Part shown: positions 62,873 through 64,000 of the stretch, one piece after another
How positions within the stretch are numbered: position 1 is the first letter of the stretch
Layout: every line of letters starts with the position of its first letter
Origin: Nissolia schottii
Taxonomy: Eukaryota > Streptophyta > Magnoliopsida > Fabales > Fabaceae
Length of the DNA stretch: 64,000 nucleotides
Direction of reading: 5' to 3'
Assembly: GCA_003254905.1 (NCBI GenBank)
Contig: QANU01003300.1
Location: forward strand, 1-64,000
Position numbers and translations under genes: made by a program
The notes under the pieces: generated by a model
The model's database searches: none
What the model was told of the DNA's origin: nothing
What the model saw: the letters and a program-made list of their open reading frames with translations, nothing else

Positions 62873-64000
62873 TGTAACACCCCTGCTAATTGCCCACTTC
62901 CATGGTAGTAAGCAATGCTCACAGGGTTGTTATGCATTGTGCCAGGTTAACTTTTACCCTTACTTTTACATTTGCAAATAGTTCTTATGCGAAAATATGA
63001 ACCAATTTGAAAAGTATTTTTTTCCATTATCATTTGTAAAGTAGGAGCCGTGCGTGATTTGGAGAACATATAACAACAGTTGCTATAGGTTAGGGATAAC
63101 TGAAGCAGAACATAAAGAGTATATGTCCATACATATATAAATACAACTACGGTCCAACATCAGTGCACATTGTCATAATAATAAATATGTACACAAAAGG
63201 TATCTAAGTCCTAATACATAATACAAAACATATGCCATCCAAATGTCACGGTCGTCCCTATGCCTTGACTTCCACCTGCTGCTAGTCCAAATGCTTCGTA
63301 CGCCTGCTGGATCCATAACCGAGTGGGGGTGAGAACTCTTAGTCCTCAGTGGGGTTCCTTAGCCCTAACTACGGTTCATTTACTCGAGTATCCTCCAGGC
63401 CGCTTAGGAGATCTCTAAGTGATCATGCATACTAAACAAAACCTACTGATTATTATCTTGTCCTAGAATCCTGAACAGCTTTATCTATGTTACTACGTGA
63501 TCAGGAGAACTAGTCTTTCTTATCTAGGTCCTCGCGCTTTCTACTCCTAACCATCGTTACATAACCATATCATAAGCATGTATGCAAACAGACACACTGA
63601 TCATCACGCATATGTTGCGCGGTAAACCTTCCACCATGCTTGCCAGGCACGGGACATTTCATAGTATCTATGCAAGGGGTCATCGTACCGATGGGGCACG
63701 GATTTCAATGCATGTTCTCATCTCATTGATCGTATCTTTTCCTGTGTCCCAATACTCCCTCGTACACCTCAGGACCGTCGTCCCCATGGTGGTGTACGAC
63801 TTGCCTTCTCTGTCTGTTCCTCGAGCGAACACAACTCCACCCCCTTCCCGGGTGGCAAGGGGCCGCCCTGACGGCGTAACCGGAAGCGGACTTAACCACA
63901 CCTCCTCGTACACCCTAGGACTCTTCCCCTGGGGGTGTACGACCTGCCTTTTCTGTCTGTTCCTCGAGCCAACATGACTCCACCCCCTTACCAGGTGGCG
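62873..64000 (-). mobile_element. Ty3/gypsy LTR, 3' part, inverted, cut by window edge
   Basis: Starts TGTAACACCCCTGCTAATTG on the plus strand, very like the end of the solo LTR at 11254. It follows with TGGGGGTGAGAACTCTTAGTCC and CTTTATCTATGTTACTACGTGATC as in the other inverted copies. Confidence 0.75.
63758..64000. repeat. tandem duplication inside an LTR, period about 142 bases
   Basis: CTCGTACACC...GGTGTACGAC(T/C)TGCCTT and CTGTCTGTTCCTCGAGC recur at about 63762 and 63904. The second unit runs off the window. Confidence 0.75.

Noticed and set aside
63582..63977. Plus-strand frame of 131 codons
   Set aside because: Lies in inverted LTR sequence and reads across a tandem duplication (repeated peptide around CTTCL); no known domain.
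1..64000. tRNA, rRNA or CRISPR features
   Set aside because: No cloverleaf tRNA, rRNA core or spaced direct-repeat array was recognised by eye; the only tRNA-like sequence is the SINE head at 49426.

Overview
The window is nuclear DNA from a flowering plant, probably a eudicot and perhaps a papilionoid legume (weak guess). The grounds are GT-AG spliced plant genes, dense LTR retrotransposons, A+T-rich introns and a Phloem Protein 2 gene. Only two cellular genes are visible; almost everything else is transposon sequence. There is one gap of 306 N and a single N at 47425.

Cellular genes, both on the + strand. (1) An IMPL1-type chloroplast inositol monophosphatase-like gene has ten coding exons between 7520 and 35275. 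They join without frame error into 374 codons, about the length of the Arabidopsis protein. The 1.1-kb coding sequence is spread over 27.8 kb because introns 2, 3, 8 and 9 are filled with nested transposons. (2) A PP2-A9/A10-like phloem lectin gene lies at about 50246-51980. Its exons 2 and 3 are secure and its tiny first exon is tentative.

Layout. 1-7085: Ty3/gypsy LTRs (a family with 2-4 kb LTRs running TGTAACATCCCG to TAGCTAGGGTGTTTCA) and the 3' end of a gypsy polyprotein. 7090-7345: a gypsy RT/RNase H scrap just upstream of IMPL1. Intron 1: a MITE and two isolated LTRs. Intron 2: a non-autonomous copia element (5-bp duplication ATCTT) carrying a nested 3-kb solo LTR. Intron 3: a MITE, a second copy of that copia element, scrambled copia pieces and a head-to-head pair of gypsy LTR halves with a complete LTR inserted between them. 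Intron 8: a 1.6-kb non-autonomous LTR element with a short gag, and copia debris interrupted by a hAT-like MITE. Intron 9: an unclassified repeat with palindromic words, the N gap, a tandem repeat and a MITE.

35276-43290: unassigned DNA, a decayed hAT transposon (ZMYM1-like transposase) and more LTR pieces. 43291-48772: a nearly complete Ty1/copia element on the minus strand with identical 5-bp duplications, unusual TA...TA LTR ends, five in-frame TAG codons, one frameshift and a nested MITE. 49409-49613: a tRNA-derived SINE with a perfect 17-bp duplication. 52790-64000: copia RNase H debris, then the gypsy LTR family nested LTR in LTR, with a second copy of the CATRGTTAT MITE and a gag-plus-polypurine-tract derivative lacking pol.

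I see no new cellular pathway. The most unusual signal is in the long gypsy LTRs. One and the same position holds arrays of TTCATTCGAATGAA-like palindromic words in some copies, CTGAGCGGCC-like words in others and nothing in another. Two copies also contain an acidic, proline-rich reading frame a fixed distance from the LTR 3' end.
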